A DNA stretch of 30,566 nt, taken from NCBI GenBank assembly GCA_934631025.1, contig CAKTXR010000029.1:1-30566 (forward strand), in the 5' to 3' direction. Position numbers and translations under genes: made by a program. The notes beneath the pieces are model-generated. The model was not told the origin of the DNA, ran no database searches, and was given only the letters and a program-made list of their open reading frames with translations. The DNA is from an uncultured Clostridia bacterium. GTDB lineage: Bacteria > Bacillota > Clostridia > Christensenellales > Aristaeellaceae. Of this stretch, positions 6,383-14,275 are shown piece by piece; positions within the stretch are counted from its first letter, which is position 1, and each line of letters starts with the position of its first letter.

Positions 6383-8129
6383 GAGACGGTTGGACGTGAA
6401 CTGGACGCTGAGCGACGGCATACTGGACGCGTTCCCCATCGGCGCTCAGACCGACGCGCTGTCGGCGGCGGTGGAGGCGGGCTATGCGCCCGATCCGCTG
6501 ATCGGAATGAATCTAACGGCCTGCGAGTGGGTGTACAATCGCCGCTGGACGTATCGCTGCGCGTTTGAAACGCCGACCGAGGGCGACGAGCGCGTCTATC
6601 TGATCTTCGACAATCTCTGCGGGCGAGGGACGGCGCTGGTCAACGGCCAGATCGCCGGACGCTTTAAGGGCGGCGAGTTCATGCTGCCGGTGAGCGGATT
6701 GATTCGCGAGGAGGGCATGAACGCGCTGGAGCTGCGCTTTGAGCCGATGTACCGCGCGCTGCCCGGCGACAATCCCATGCCGAAGCTGGGCGTGATGGGC
6801 GGCGTATGGCTGAAGGCCGTCTCGGGGCTGACGCTGGAAAGATCCATGGCGGCGGTTTCGGGCCATGAAGCGGCGTTCATGCACACGATCGACGTTCACA
6901 CGCCGGGGACGTACAGCTTCGTCTACACCGCGTCGCTGGACGGCGAAATGGTGCTGAAGAAGGAATTTCACGAGCGGCTGGCGGCGGCGCGGACGGAGAG
7001 GACGCATACGCTGGCGTTCGAAAGCCCCGTGCCGTTCGATCCGGAGCAATATGACGAAACAGCCTACGACGTGCGATTGAGCGTCGAGCGCGTGGCGCTG
7101 GGCTGCGAGACGGCGCATTTCGAGCTGCTCTTCGGCCGCGAAAACGCACAGAAGCGCAGCGTGATCGTGCGCGGCGCGCTGACGGCCGACGCGGCGCGGG
7201 ACATTCGCGCGCTGGGGGCGCGGTCGGTCTGCGCGCTCTGGCCGGAGATCGAGGCGGGCGATTCCCGCTTCGGCCTGACGCGCGCGCAGGAGGGCGTGCC
7301 GTTCCGCGTGAACGCGCCCATGTCGCCGGAAAACTGGGCGCGGGAAGCGGACGGACGCGCATTGCGAGACGGCCCGCTCATGCGGCTGCGAGGCGGCGCG
7401 GCGCTGCCGGAGGACATTGAAGCGCGATATGGCGCGAACGTCTGGAAGGATGAAAAGCGGCTCATGCGCCTTTTGCGCTGGGAGCAGGCGAGCGCGGTCA
7501 TGCGCCATGCGCTCGAAAAGCGGCGCGAGGATCGAGACGCGCAGTTTGAATGGAACATGACGTGGGAAGCGCTGTGCGGCGGCGCGCTGACCGAACGCGG
7601 CGCGCATCGTCCGGCGTGGCCGGCGCTGCGCGAGGCGTGGCGCGAGACGGTGGTCTGCGCGGAGCTGCCCGAGGAGGACGCGTCGGAATGCGGCATACAG
7701 ATTCGCCTGCCCATCTGGCTGATGAGCGACCGCGAGGACGGCGGCATACTGACCGTGACGGCGCGCGTGCTGTCGGCGGCGGGCGATGTGATCGCCGAGG
7801 GCGCGTATACTGCGGCGGCGGGGCGCGTGCGTCGGGCGGGAACGCTGACGGTCGATCTGCCGCCCAGCGCCGGCGCGTACGTCGTGCGCTCCGAGGCGCA
7901 GAGCGCGCAGGGGAGCGTGGTCTGCCGCTGCGACGAGGTGCTCTGCGTGTACGACGAAGCCGAGCCTATGGCGGCGCTGCTGGCGCTGCCCAAGGCGACG
8001 CTCGAGCGCGCGGGCGGCACGGTGCGCAACGCCGGAAAAACCGTCGCCTTTGCGGCGGGCTGCGCGCTGCTGCCGGGTGAGACGGGCGACGCGGACGGCG
8101 AATGGATCAACGCGGAAATTCGGGGCTGA
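6372..8129 (+). CDS. Beta-mannosidase-like GH2 protein with a truncated catalytic barrel
   Basis: A 585-residue protein that follows GH2 beta-mannosidases at both ends but is far shorter than their usual 800 or so residues. The N-terminal sugar-binding jelly roll is recognisable (CEWVYNRRWTYRCAFE, then DNLCGRGTALVNGQIAG and GGVWLKAVSGL). The barrel entry is present as GVPFRVNAPMSPENW (308-322) and LRGGAALPEDIEARYGANVW (339-358). These correspond to the GVP-KGANWIPAD and RVWGGG-YE-VWQDF segments of active enzymes. The next recognisable segment, ASAVMRHALEKRR then QFEWNMTWEALCGG (373-403), matches the very end of the barrel. About 230-250 residues between them, including the NE acid/base and SEFG nucleophile regions, are absent. 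The frame is intact and AAGGAGG precedes the ATG, so this looks like a maintained non-catalytic relative, not a fresh pseudogene. The alignment is from memory of the family. Confidence 0.72.
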   Translation: MAFKRRLDVNWTLSDGILDAFPIGAQTDALSAAVEAGYAPDPLIGMNLTACEWVYNRRWTYRCAFETPTEGDERVYLIFDNLCGRGTALVNGQIAGRFKGGEFMLPVSGLIREEGMNALELRFEPMYRALPGDNPMPKLGVMGGVWLKAVSGLTLERSMAAVSGHEAAFMHTIDVHTPGTYSFVYTASLDGEMVLKKEFHERLAAARTERTHTLAFESPVPFDPEQYDETAYDVRLSVERVALGCETAHFELLFGRENAQKRSVIVRGALTADAARDIRALGARSVCALWPEIEAGDSRFGLTRAQEGVPFRVNAPMSPENWAREADGRALRDGPLMRLRGGAALPEDIEARYGANVWKDEKRLMRLLRWEQASAVMRHALEKRREDRDAQFEWNMTWEALCGGALTERGAHRPAWPALREAWRETVVCAELPEEDASECGIQIRLPIWLMSDREDGGILTVTARVLSAAGDVIAEGAYTAAAGRVRRAGTLTVDLPPSAGAYVVRSEAQSAQGSVVCRCDEVLCVYDEAEPMAALLALPKATLERAGGTVRNAGKTVAFAAGCALLPGETGDADGEWINAEIRG

Positions 8130-8598
8130 TGAGCGGCAGGTACGCCGTCACTATGTCGAAAACGGCGATGATGCGTCGGTCAACGGCGCACCGGCGCGAA
8201 GAAGCTGCGGCAAGGTGCGCCATCGATACGGAAATCAGTCCGGATGCGTGGCAACACGCGCCGTGTTCCTGATGGGCGGCGATGCGGTTGGCAGCATAGC
8301 CAGTGCGAAAAAGCAGCGGCGCACTGCGCAAGCGATGCGGAGAAAACAGTACGGCGATAAATTCGAGTACGCCATCATACCGAGAATGGTAACGGCATAG
8401 TCGGCGCGAAAAAATACCGCCATGGCGGTCTTGAGACGGCCGACGCGCATTGCAGACGGCGCGCGGAGGAATAACCGCCGTGCGGAGCCGAGACAGGGCC
8501 GGAAGCCGAACATATCGGAATAGAAGCGGGCGGAAATCCATACAGAGAGCATACTGCGGCGCGGCGAAAAGCCGGCCGGCTAAGGGAGGATATACATC
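8130..8598. other. Gene-free stretch between the GH2-like gene and the oxidoreductase gene
   Basis: No open frame here reads like a protein on either strand. An inverted repeat, GGCGCACC (8185-8192) with GGTGCGCC (8214-8221), has no T-run behind it. A 14-bp palindrome, ACCGCCATGGCGGT, lies at 8416-8429. I see no convincing promoter for the following gene. AGGGAGG just before 8599 is its ribosome binding site. The stretch may be a decayed gene or a long leader. Confidence 0.5.
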
Positions 8599-9639
8599 AT
8601 GGATAAGATCAGAGTGGGCATTATCGGCGCGGGCAACATCGCCCAGAGCGCGCATCTGCCGGCCTATGCCAAGCGGGACGACGTTGTGGTCGCGGCGCTG
8701 GCCGACTGGAACCTCGAGCGCGCGCAGGACGCGGCGAAGAAATTCGGCGTGCCGCACGCCTATACCACGGTCGAGGAGCTGCTCGAGCACGAGGACGTGG
8801 ACTATATCGACATCTGCGTGTGGAACCGCTCCCACTGCGACGTGGCGCTGGCCGCGGCGAAGGCGGGCAAGGCGATCCTGTGCGAAAAGCCCATGGCCGA
8901 CACGCTGGAGCACGCGCTGATCATGAAGGACGCCATCGAGAAGGCCGGCGTGCCGTTCATGCTGGCCGTGCCAACCCGCTACGGCGAGGAAGCGCAGCTG
9001 CTCTCTCAGATGGTTGAAAAGGGCAGGCTGGGCGAGATCTACTATGCCAAGACGGCCAACGTGCGCCGCCGCGGCACGCCCATCGGCTGGTTCACCGACA
9101 GCCAGAAGTCGGGCGGCGGCCCGGTTATCGACATCGGCGTACACTGCATTGACCGCACATGGTATCTGATGGGCCGTCCGAAGCCCGTGCGCGTGAGCGC
9201 CATGACATCGCACGCCATAGGCAATTTCAAGACGAAGGGCGTGAGCCGCTGGGAAGCGCTGGACAGCGATGTGACCGCGTTCGACACCGAGGACAGCGCG
9301 GCGGGCGCGATTCACTTTGAAAACGGCGCGGTGATGCTGTTTGAGGTCAGCTGGGCGCTGAACGCCCCCAATCAGGGCTATACCCAGATCTGCGGCACCA
9401 AGGCCGGCGCGACGCTCGAGCCGCTGACCATCTACGGCGAAAACGAGGAGGGCTATCTGACCGACGATAAGCCCACCGTCGGCAAGAGCGGCATATTCGA
9501 CAACGAAATCGAGCATTTCATCCACTGCCTGCGCACAGGCGAGAAGCCCATCTCCCCGCTGGAGGACGGCGTGACCGTGCAGCGGATGCTCGACGGCATC
9601 TATCGCTCGGCTGCGCTGCGCCGCGAGGTTGAAATCTGA
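8599..9639 (+). CDS. Gfo/Idh/MocA-family NAD(P)-dependent oxidoreductase
   Basis: A 346-residue sugar or polyol dehydrogenase-like enzyme. The N-terminal Rossmann domain opens with VGIIGAGNIAQSAHLPAY (GAGNIA at 10-15). The catalytic lysine motif is CEKPMADT (K97), and the second signature GGGPVIDIGVHCIDRTWYL places D178 and H182 in the expected active-site positions. The C-terminal half is the usual open beta-sheet dimerisation domain. The family oxidises or reduces cyclic sugars, inositols and nucleotide sugars, and the substrate cannot be predicted from sequence alone. AGGGAGG lies before the ATG. It is followed after 52 nt by an acetyltransferase gene, and the pair could form a short operon. 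Confidence 0.92.
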   Translation: MDKIRVGIIGAGNIAQSAHLPAYAKRDDVVVAALADWNLERAQDAAKKFGVPHAYTTVEELLEHEDVDYIDICVWNRSHCDVALAAAKAGKAILCEKPMADTLEHALIMKDAIEKAGVPFMLAVPTRYGEEAQLLSQMVEKGRLGEIYYAKTANVRRRGTPIGWFTDSQKSGGGPVIDIGVHCIDRTWYLMGRPKPVRVSAMTSHAIGNFKTKGVSRWEALDSDVTAFDTEDSAAGAIHFENGAVMLFEVSWALNAPNQGYTQICGTKAGATLEPLTIYGENEEGYLTDDKPTVGKSGIFDNEIEHFIHCLRTGEKPISPLEDGVTVQRMLDGIYRSAALRREVEI

Positions 9640-9691
9640 GCGGCGGACAAGCCGGCGATCGTGTAATGAAATGAGCGGAGACGAAAAGCCT

Positions 9692-10270
9692 ATGTTTTTC
9701 AGCGATCTGGTTTTCACCATGGAGCCGATTGAGACGAAGCGCCTGTATCTGAGGCGGCTGGAGACGGCCGACGCGCGCGACATATTCGAATATGGCCGCG
9801 ATCCCGAGGTGGCGCGTCATGTGCTCTGGGAGGCCTATACCTCCGTGAGCGAATGCAAGAGCTATATCCGCGCCATGCAGCGGCGATACCGTCTGGGCGA
9901 CCCGGCCAGCTGGGGCATCGTGCTCAAGGAGGAGGGCCGCGTCGTGGGGACGATCGGCTATATGTGGTATCAGAGCGAGCACAGCGCCGTCGAGGTGGGC
10001 TATTCGCTGGCGCGGGAGTGCTGGAATAAGGGGCTGATGACCGAGGCGCTGAGCGCGGTGATCGCCTACACGTTCAACAAACTGCGCGTCAACCGCATCG
10101 AGGCACAGTACGAGCTGGACAATCCGGCCAGCGGCGCGGTGATGAAGAAGTGCGGCATGACCTACGAGGGCACGCTGCGCCAGAGACTGTACAACAAGGG
10201 GCGCTATGTCGACGTGGGGCTGTGCTCGATTCTCAAAAGCGAGTATGTCTCGCACGCAAATTTCAATTGA
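9692..10270 (+). CDS. GNAT N-acetyltransferase, RimJ/RimL type
   Basis: A 192-residue acetyl-CoA-dependent acetyltransferase. ETKRLYLRRLETADARDIFEY is the standard N-terminal strand-helix of the RimJ/RimL group. GTIGYMWY and EVGYSLARECWNKGLMTEAL form the acetyl-CoA-binding core (motif A), and NRIEAQYELDNPASGAVMKK with CGMTYEGTLRQR is the typical C-terminal part. The start at 9692 (MFFSDLVFTME) is chosen for GGAG 11 nt upstream; ATGs at 9671 and 9719 are alternatives. Targets of this group include ribosomal protein N-termini, antibiotics and small metabolites, and none can be singled out. The stop codon lies inside the -35 box of the frr promoter. Confidence 0.88.
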   Translation: MFFSDLVFTMEPIETKRLYLRRLETADARDIFEYGRDPEVARHVLWEAYTSVSECKSYIRAMQRRYRLGDPASWGIVLKEEGRVVGTIGYMWYQSEHSAVEVGYSLARECWNKGLMTEALSAVIAYTFNKLRVNRIEAQYELDNPASGAVMKKCGMTYEGTLRQRLYNKGRYVDVGLCSILKSEYVSHANFN

Positions 10271-10295
10271 CAGAACGCGGAAAAACCGATACAAT
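10267..10295 (+). promoter_or_regulatory. Promoter of the frr-uppS-cdsA-dxr operon
   Basis: A perfect -35 TTGACA (10267-10272) and -10 TACAAT (10290-10295) are spaced by 17 bp. The -35 box contains the TGA stop codon of the acetyltransferase gene. The frr start codon lies 33 bp downstream of the -10, with AAGGAGG between. Confidence 0.85.
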
Positions 10296-10327
10296 GACTA
10301 TATTGAAATCAAAAGGAGGAGAACCAT

Positions 10328-10885
10328 ATGTATCAGGACGTTATTAAGACCGCCAAGGAAAAAATGGAAAAAACGCTGGCCGTCACCACCCGTGAGCTGG
10401 CTACGCTGCGCGCCGGCCGGGCCAACCCGCAGGTGCTGGATAAAATTCAGGTGGACTATTACGGCACGCCCTCGCCGATCAACGCCGTGGCCAATATTTC
10501 CGTGCCCGAGCCGCGCATGCTGGTGATCGCGCCCTGGGAAGCCAAGATGGTGTCCGTCATCGAAAAGGCCATCCTCAAATCCGACGTCGGCATCAACCCC
10601 TCCAACGACGGCAAGGTTATCCGTCTGGTGTTTCCGGAGCTGACCGAGGAGCGCCGCAAGGATCTGTGCAAGCAGGTTCGCAAGCAGGTTGAGGAGGGCA
10701 AGGTCGCCCTGCGCGCCATCCGCCGCGACGCCAACGAGCAGATCAAGAAGATGAAGAAGGATTCCGTCATCACCGAGGACGAGGCCAAGACCGCCGAGAC
10801 CGAGCTTCAGAAGGCCACCGACAACGCCGTGAAGGAAGCCGATCGCCTTTCCGCCGAGAAGGAAAAAGAGATCATGGCCGTATGA
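10328..10885 (+). CDS. frr: Ribosome recycling factor
   Basis: This protein, with EF-G, splits the post-termination ribosome so that its subunits can be reused. The 185 residues are full length for the family. Diagnostic segments are visible: TTRELATLRAGRANPQVLDK, VDYYGTPSPINAVANISVPE, GINPSNDGKVIRL, FPELTEERRKDLCKQVRKQ and ALRAIRRDANEQIKKMKKD. A strong AAGGAGG precedes the ATG. In many Bacillota frr follows rpsB-tsf-pyrH. Here it begins a transcript with its own consensus promoter, and those genes are not upstream. Its stop overlaps the next start by 4 nt (ATGA). Confidence 0.97.
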   Translation: MYQDVIKTAKEKMEKTLAVTTRELATLRAGRANPQVLDKIQVDYYGTPSPINAVANISVPEPRMLVIAPWEAKMVSVIEKAILKSDVGINPSNDGKVIRLVFPELTEERRKDLCKQVRKQVEEGKVALRAIRRDANEQIKKMKKDSVITEDEAKTAETELQKATDNAVKEADRLSAEKEKEIMAV

Positions 10886-11079
10886 CCTCTCTGCTGGGAC
10901 TGACGCTGGAGGAAGCGGCGGCGCGGCTGAAGGAAAGGGGCGTGGAGCCGACCGTCGAATGGACGGCGGCGCCGAAAAACGCGCCCGAGGGAACGGCGCG
11001 CGTCGTGCGGGCGTATCCCGACGGACGGCTGACCGTCGCCCGCTTCCCCGATCAAGTAAAAGACGAGGATCACTCATGA
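10882..11079 (+). CDS. Small PASTA-like protein between frr and uppS
   Basis: A 65-residue protein whose start overlaps the frr stop (ATGA) and whose stop overlaps the uppS start (ATGA), so it is almost certainly translated. The sequence GLTLEEAAARLKERGVEPTV, then APEGTARVVRAYPDGRLTVARF, reads like one PASTA domain. It has the G-xxxEEA-xxL-xxxG opening, the PEGT turn and a final strand. PASTA domains normally sit in tandem outside the cell on Ser/Thr kinases and penicillin-binding proteins, where they bind peptidoglycan fragments. This copy has no signal peptide or membrane segment, so it should be cytosolic. Function unknown. A structural role in the neighbouring lipid-carrier pathway is only a guess. 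Confidence 0.75.
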   Translation: MTSLLGLTLEEAAARLKERGVEPTVEWTAAPKNAPEGTARVVRAYPDGRLTVARFPDQVKDEDHS

Positions 11080-11906
11080 CATCCGAGCATAAACATTCAA
11101 GGAAGGCGTGGTGGGAAGCCTGCTCACGCCTTCTTGGTATACGCAGAAAGGACGCTTCCGACGGACGGCAGGAGCACGCCGCGCTGCCCCGCCACATCGC
11201 CATTATCATGGACGGCAACGGCCGCTGGGCGACGCGTCAGGGCCTGCCCCGCACCGCCGGACATAAGGCGGGCGTGGAGGCGCTGCGCGAGATCATCCGC
11301 GAGTGCGATCACATCGGCATAGAGGCGCTCTCGATCTACGCCTTTTCGACGGAGAACTGGAAGCGCTCTGCCGAGGAGGTGGGCGCGCTGATGAGCCTGC
11401 TGCTGGTCTATTTCAATTCGGAAATCGACGAGCTGGACGAGAAGAGCGTCTGCATCCGCATACTGGGCGACGTGGACGGCCTGCCGGACGCGCAGCGGGA
11501 CGCGGTGAACGCCGCCATGGTGCGCACGAAGGACAACACGGGCCTGAAGCTCAACATCGCCCTCAATTACGGCGGGCGCGACGAGCTGCTGCACGCGGCG
11601 AAGGTGTTGGCGGCGCGCGCGGCTGCGGGCGAAATCAGGCCGGAGGACATCACGCGGGCCGATCTGGAGGACGCGCTCTACACGCACGGCCTGCCGGATG
11701 TGGATCTTCTGATCCGCACGAGCGGCGAAATGCGCCTGTCGAACTTCATGCTCTATCAGATCGCCTATTCGGAGTTCGTCGTGACCGACACGCTGTGGCC
11801 GGATTTCGACGTGCGCGCGCTGCACGAGGCCATCGCGGCCTATCAGAAGCGCGACCGGCGCTTCGGCGGCGTGAAAACCGGCGCAAAAGGAGACAAAAAG
11901 GCATGA
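11076..11906 (+). CDS. uppS: Isoprenyl transferase (undecaprenyl diphosphate synthase)
   Basis: A cis-prenyltransferase that condenses isopentenyl diphosphate units onto farnesyl diphosphate to make the C55 carrier lipid for peptidoglycan and other wall polymers. The 276 residues include HIAIIMDGNGRWA (catalytic D46), GHKAGVEALREII, YAFSTENWKR and DLLIRTSGEMRLSNFMLYQ followed by IAYSEF, all standard family signatures. The start at 11076 (MTSEHKH) is chosen because it forms the 4-nt overlap with the preceding small gene and has GAGG upstream. The longer in-frame reading from 10959 would run over that gene. The first 30 or so residues are a basic extension ahead of the conserved core. The end overlaps the cdsA start by 4 nt. 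Confidence 0.96.
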   Translation: MTSEHKHSRKAWWEACSRLLGIRRKDASDGRQEHAALPRHIAIIMDGNGRWATRQGLPRTAGHKAGVEALREIIRECDHIGIEALSIYAFSTENWKRSAEEVGALMSLLLVYFNSEIDELDEKSVCIRILGDVDGLPDAQRDAVNAAMVRTKDNTGLKLNIALNYGGRDELLHAAKVLAARAAAGEIRPEDITRADLEDALYTHGLPDVDLLIRTSGEMRLSNFMLYQIAYSEFVVTDTLWPDFDVRALHEAIAAYQKRDRRFGGVKTGAKGDKKA

Positions 11907-12745
11907 TCAAGAGAATATCCACCGGGCTGATGCTGGCTGCAGGGCTGGTGCTTTTATGGATTTTGCAGGGGCCGTTCATGCGCGTGTTTATTGCGCTCAT
12001 TACCGTGATGGCCGTGTGCGAGATGCAGGGGGCGCTCGAGAAGGGCGGCATGAGGCCGGTCAAGTGGGTCGCGCCGCTCTATGCCGCCGTGTCCATGCCA
12101 GTCTATCTGCTCCTGGGCGAGGAAGCCATGCTGCCGCTGCTGATCGTGTTCGTGCTGCTGGGCATGGGCGCGGTGGTGCTGAGCGGAAAGCCGGAATTTG
12201 AGCGCATTGCGGGCACGGTCGTGACGCTGGTCTATCCCGGCCTGACGCTCACGATGTTCTATCCGCTTCAGGATATTCCCTCGCCCTATGCCGCGACGCT
12301 GATCATGGGCCTGTCCTTCGCCGTGCCGCTTTTGTCGGACGTTTTCGCGTGGGCGATTGGCCGCAAGTGGGGCAGGCGCAAGCTCGCGCCGGTCATCAGC
12401 CCGAAAAAGACGGTCGAGGGCGCGCTCGGCGGGCTGGTCGGTTCGGTCGTGGTCGTGCCACCGGTGATGCTCATTGCGCGGCTGATTATGCTCATCCGCG
12501 GCATGGCCGTGACGGGCGCGGATATTCCCAATATGTGGGCGCTGCTGCTGGTGTCGCTGCTGGCCGGCGCGGCTTCTCAGATCGGCGATCTGGCTGCCTC
12601 GACGGTCAAGCGCTGGTGCGGCGTGAAGGACTACAGCAACATTCTGCCGGGACATGGCGGCATCATGGACAGGATTGACAGCGTGCTGTTCAGCATCGTC
12701 GTGTTTCACATTTACTGCGGACTGTTTATGGGGGCAGCGCTATGA
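11903..12745 (+). CDS. cdsA: Phosphatidate cytidylyltransferase
   Basis: An integral membrane enzyme that makes CDP-diacylglycerol from phosphatidic acid and CTP, the branch point of phospholipid synthesis. The 280 residues contain about eight hydrophobic segments. The CdsA signature is at 233-259: STVKRWCGVKDYSN, ILPGHGGIMDRID. The start is the ATG at 11903-11905, overlapping the uppS stop as ATGA. A longer reading of the same frame from 11303 is a shadow of uppS. The gene is followed by dxr with another ATGA overlap. Clustering with uppS is the usual Bacillota arrangement. Confidence 0.96.
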   Translation: MIKRISTGLMLAAGLVLLWILQGPFMRVFIALITVMAVCEMQGALEKGGMRPVKWVAPLYAAVSMPVYLLLGEEAMLPLLIVFVLLGMGAVVLSGKPEFERIAGTVVTLVYPGLTLTMFYPLQDIPSPYAATLIMGLSFAVPLLSDVFAWAIGRKWGRRKLAPVISPKKTVEGALGGLVGSVVVVPPVMLIARLIMLIRGMAVTGADIPNMWALLLVSLLAGAASQIGDLAASTVKRWCGVKDYSNILPGHGGIMDRIDSVLFSIVVFHIYCGLFMGAAL

Positions 12746-13887
12746 GGACGCTGGCGATACTGGGAGCGACCGGCTCCATCGGACGGCAGGCGCTGGATAT
12801 TGCGCGGCGCGTGCCCGATCAGTTTAAGGTAACGCTCTTGACGGCGCACTCCCGCGCGGAAGCGCTGTTTGAGCTTGTGCGCGAATTTCGTCCCGCCGTG
12901 GCGGCGCTGACCGTGGAGCCGGACGAACTGCCCGAGGATGTGCGCTTCTGCCAGTGGTATTTCGGCGAGGATGCGGTGCGGCAGGCGGTGCTGGCGGCGA
13001 AGGCCGACGACGTGTTGTCGGCGGTCGTGGGCATTGCGGGGCTTCCCGCGGCGATGGCGGCGCTGGACGTGTCTGAGCGGCTGCTGCTGGCCAACAAGGA
13101 ATCGCTTGTGACCGGCGGCGCGCTGGTCATGGGCAGGGCGGCGGCGCTGAACAAGCCCATCGTGCCGGTGGACAGCGAGCATTCGGCGATCTTCCAGTGT
13201 CTGCAGGCGCAGGGCGGCAATCCCGTGTCGCGGCTGATTCTGACCGCGTCGGGCGGGCCGTTCCGCACATGGGAGAGGGGAGACATTGAGCGTGCGACGC
13301 GCACTCAGGCGCTGGGACATCCCACCTGGAAGATGGGCGCGAAGATCACCGTGGACTGCGCGGGCATGATGAACAAGGGCTTCGAGGTGATCGAGGCGCA
13401 TCATCTGTTCAATATGCCGCTGGAGAAGATCGACGTGATCGTGCATCCGCAGAGCGTGATTCACTCCATGGTCGAGTTTGAGGACGGCGCGGTGCTGGCG
13501 CAGTTGGGCGCGCCCGATATGCGCGTGCCGATCGGTTATGCGATGGGGTATCCCAGCCGCATCCCGTTCGGCGGCGAGCGGCTGGACTTCGCGCGCATTG
13601 CGTCCTTGACGTTTGAAGCGCCCGATGTGACGCGCTTCCCCTGTCTGCGGCTGGCGATCGACGCGCAGAAGGCGGGCGGCGTCATGCCCGTGGCGCTCAA
13701 CGGCGCGAACGAGGAAGCCGTCGCGGCGTTTCTGGATGAGCGCATTCCGTTCGGCGGCATCGCGCGAACGGTGGAGACGGTGATGGCGCGCACGCAGAAC
13801 GCCCCCGTGCGGGAAATTGGCGACGTTTATGAAGCCGACAAATGTGCGCGGGCTATGGCGCGGGATGCGCTGAAGGCGCTGGTCTAA
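12742..13887 (+). CDS. dxr: 1-deoxy-D-xylulose-5-phosphate reductoisomerase
   Basis: The first committed enzyme of the MEP isoprenoid pathway. It rearranges and reduces deoxyxylulose phosphate to methylerythritol phosphate with NADPH, and is the fosmidomycin target. The 381 residues are full length. Visible are the NADPH-binding LGATGSIGRQAL at the N-terminus, LLANKESLVTGG (114-125), the metal-site segment PVDSEHSAIFQCL (D144, E146), ILTASGGPFRTW, HPTWKMGAKITVD and ALNGANEEAVAAFL. It is translationally coupled to cdsA (4-nt overlap). After it comes a 629-nt gap, unlike the tight spacing elsewhere in this operon. Confidence 0.97.
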   Translation: MRTLAILGATGSIGRQALDIARRVPDQFKVTLLTAHSRAEALFELVREFRPAVAALTVEPDELPEDVRFCQWYFGEDAVRQAVLAAKADDVLSAVVGIAGLPAAMAALDVSERLLLANKESLVTGGALVMGRAAALNKPIVPVDSEHSAIFQCLQAQGGNPVSRLILTASGGPFRTWERGDIERATRTQALGHPTWKMGAKITVDCAGMMNKGFEVIEAHHLFNMPLEKIDVIVHPQSVIHSMVEFEDGAVLAQLGAPDMRVPIGYAMGYPSRIPFGGERLDFARIASLTFEAPDVTRFPCLRLAIDAQKAGGVMPVALNGANEEAVAAFLDERIPFGGIARTVETVMARTQNAPVREIGDVYEADKCARAMARDALKALV

Positions 13888-13890
13888 CGC

Positions 13891-13954
13891 GTGCTTCAAA
13901 GCACATTGAGCGATATGGCGAGGAGTTTTTTTGCGTCGCTTCTTTGGAAACTCC
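13891..13954 (+). other. Hairpins and T-run just after dxr (possible weak terminator)
   Basis: A short hairpin, GTGCTTCAAAGCAC (13891-13904), lies next to the dxr stop. A second, GGAGTTT (13922-13928) with AAACTCC (13948-13954), has a T-run inside its 5' arm instead of after the stem. Neither is a clean intrinsic terminator. They may attenuate transcription between dxr and rseP. Confidence 0.35.
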
Positions 13955-13993
13955 TGACTTATCCCGCTGACCTGTTCGCTGCGCAGTCGAGCC

Positions 13994-14275
13994 GAAATGG
14001 CTTCAGGCGTGTTTTCCTGCGCTGAACGCGGCGCGGCTGGACTGAAGAGAAATTCAAGCGCCGCACGTTTCCGCATTGAACGCGGCGCGGCTTTGAGATG
14101 ACCGGAAACGCTTAAGAGTTTCCCGAGGGGGATATGCTGAGGCGTGTCCCCGCGTTGTTTCAGTGGAAGTCTCCCGACTTGCTCCCGCCGAATCGCGTGT
14201 GGCCTTTCGTTGCGCGGCTGGGTCGAAGGGGGATTTAAGCGCCGCGCGTTCCTGCGCTGAGTGCTGTGCAAGGCT
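13994..14275. repeat. Degenerate ~45-51 bp repeats in the dxr-rseP gap
   Basis: Three related units lie at 13994-14038, 14044-14092 and 14225-14275. Each opens with GAA, continues to TTCAGGCG or TTCAAGCGCCGC (TTTAAGCGCCGC in the third), then a GTTTTCCTGCGCTGA-like block, and ends in a GGCT. Units 1 and 3 also share the sequence before them (GGAAACTCCTGACTT at 13946 versus GGAAGTCTCCCGACTT at 14165). A larger unit of about 220 bp therefore seems to have been duplicated and then decayed. The whole gap, 13888-14516, has no convincing protein-coding frame. A lone TATAAT at 14406-14411 upstream of rseP has no matching -35. Confidence 0.6.

Noticed and set aside
8107..9783. 558-codon minus-strand frame spanning the 8130-8598 gap and the oxidoreductase gene
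   Set aside because: Mostly opposite the oxidoreductase gene. The part over the gap reads as low-information sequence without motifs; the 105-codon sub-frame at 8235-8552 likewise.
11303..11902. Extended N-terminus for cdsA
   Set aside because: The extension is an out-of-frame reading of uppS; the ATG at 11903 overlaps the uppS stop and begins a normal CdsA N-terminus.
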